Part shown: positions 54,264 to 54,480 of the stretch, piece after piece
How the letters are laid out: every line of letters begins with the position of its first letter
How positions within the stretch are numbered: the first letter of the stretch is position 1
Assembly: GCA_003235365.1 (NCBI GenBank)
Contig: QJWJ01000432.1
Coordinates: forward strand, 1 to 54,480
Direction: 5' to 3'
DNA: 54,480 nucleotides
Origin: Deltaproteobacteria bacterium
Lineage (GTDB): Bacteria > Myxococcota_A > Polyangia > Polyangiales > Polyangiaceae
Notes under the pieces: model-generated
What the model was told of the DNA's origin: nothing
What the model saw: the letters and a program-made list of their open reading frames with translations, nothing else
The model's database searches: none
Position numbers and translations under genes: made by a program

Positions 54264-54480
54264 GTTTGGGTACCCTCCGTGACGTTTGTCTACGTTGTCG
54301 GGGCCCCTCGTACCATGGGCGTTCAATGTACGCAAGGCGAAGGCATGTACTAGCAACCCACCGTCAGCGTTGCGAGTGACTAGAGCGGCAAGTCATGTTG
54401 ATTGCCGCGACAATCAACAACCTGGGGCGCTGAGCTGCGAGCAAAAGTGCCCGAACGGGGCCCCGAGAAACGCCCGCACC

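Noticed and set aside
1..54480. tRNA genes, CRISPR arrays, insertion sequences
   Set aside because: No clover-leaf T-arm contexts, no regularly spaced direct repeats with spacers, and no transposase-like reading frame were seen in the window.

Overview
High-GC DNA with many GTG and TTG starts, numerous lipoproteins (several Cys-rich or beta-propeller-like), an AgmX/PglI-type lipoprotein and a dense set of orphan-looking histidine kinases. This points to a myxobacterium-like member of the Myxococcota. The assignment is an inference from gene style; no rRNA or tRNA marker was seen in the window.

Layout. (1) 1-10.8 kb, minus strand: a tightly packed operon that looks like a peptide natural product (RiPP) locus. 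In transcription order it encodes a TPR-like protein, a cupin-type protein, a 2OG-Fe(II)-oxygenase-like protein with an unusual N-terminal domain, an HlyD adaptor, a C39-peptidase ABC transporter, a second ABC transporter whose N-terminal domain lacks the peptidase cysteine, and a TfuA-like protein that runs off the left edge. TfuA normally works with a YcaO enzyme. Neither YcaO nor a convincing precursor peptide is visible here, so both are expected beyond the left edge or elsewhere. This is the best candidate for an undescribed system. (2) 11-19.7 kb: a signalling block with a PAS-PAS-HK-REC hybrid, a REC-PAS-HK, a roadblock-like protein coupled to a histidine kinase, a REC-LuxR regulator, a helical unknown, and a 1.07-kb non-coding stretch. 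(3) 19.9-40.4 kb: mostly housekeeping and accessory genes: a gamma-glutamylcyclotransferase-like protein, a regulator-like protein coupled to a Cys-rich lipoprotein ending in a Hint domain, a SWIM-SNF2 helicase, a metzincin-motif protein, a MidA/NDUFAF7-like methyltransferase with a long new N-terminus, MscS, a ferritin-like di-iron protein, a caspase-like lipoprotein, a GNAT-methyltransferase fusion, an N-formylglutamate-amidohydrolase-like protein, and glutamyl-tRNA synthetase. (4) 40.4-41.5 kb: a decay zone holding an internally deleted Ada remnant and a truncated QEGLA/DUF1704 remnant. (5) 41.7-47.7 kb: lipoproteins, a TetR regulator behind two matching operators, YciI plus Tag (alkylated-base repair), and a LuxR-HTH/VOC fusion. 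(6) 48-53.1 kb: a four-gene operon of an acetolactate-synthase-like ThDP enzyme, two degenerate citrate-synthase-like proteins and a FOXRED2-like flavoprotein. It looks like an uncharacterised carbon-carbon-bond pathway and is the second best candidate for novelty. (7) 53.2-54.3 kb: two coupled minus-strand lipoproteins.

Genes within the two candidate systems overlap by a few bases or lie only a few bases apart, which argues for translational coupling and shared function. Functions are assigned from motifs read by eye, so family calls without clear catalytic motifs are marked with lower confidence.
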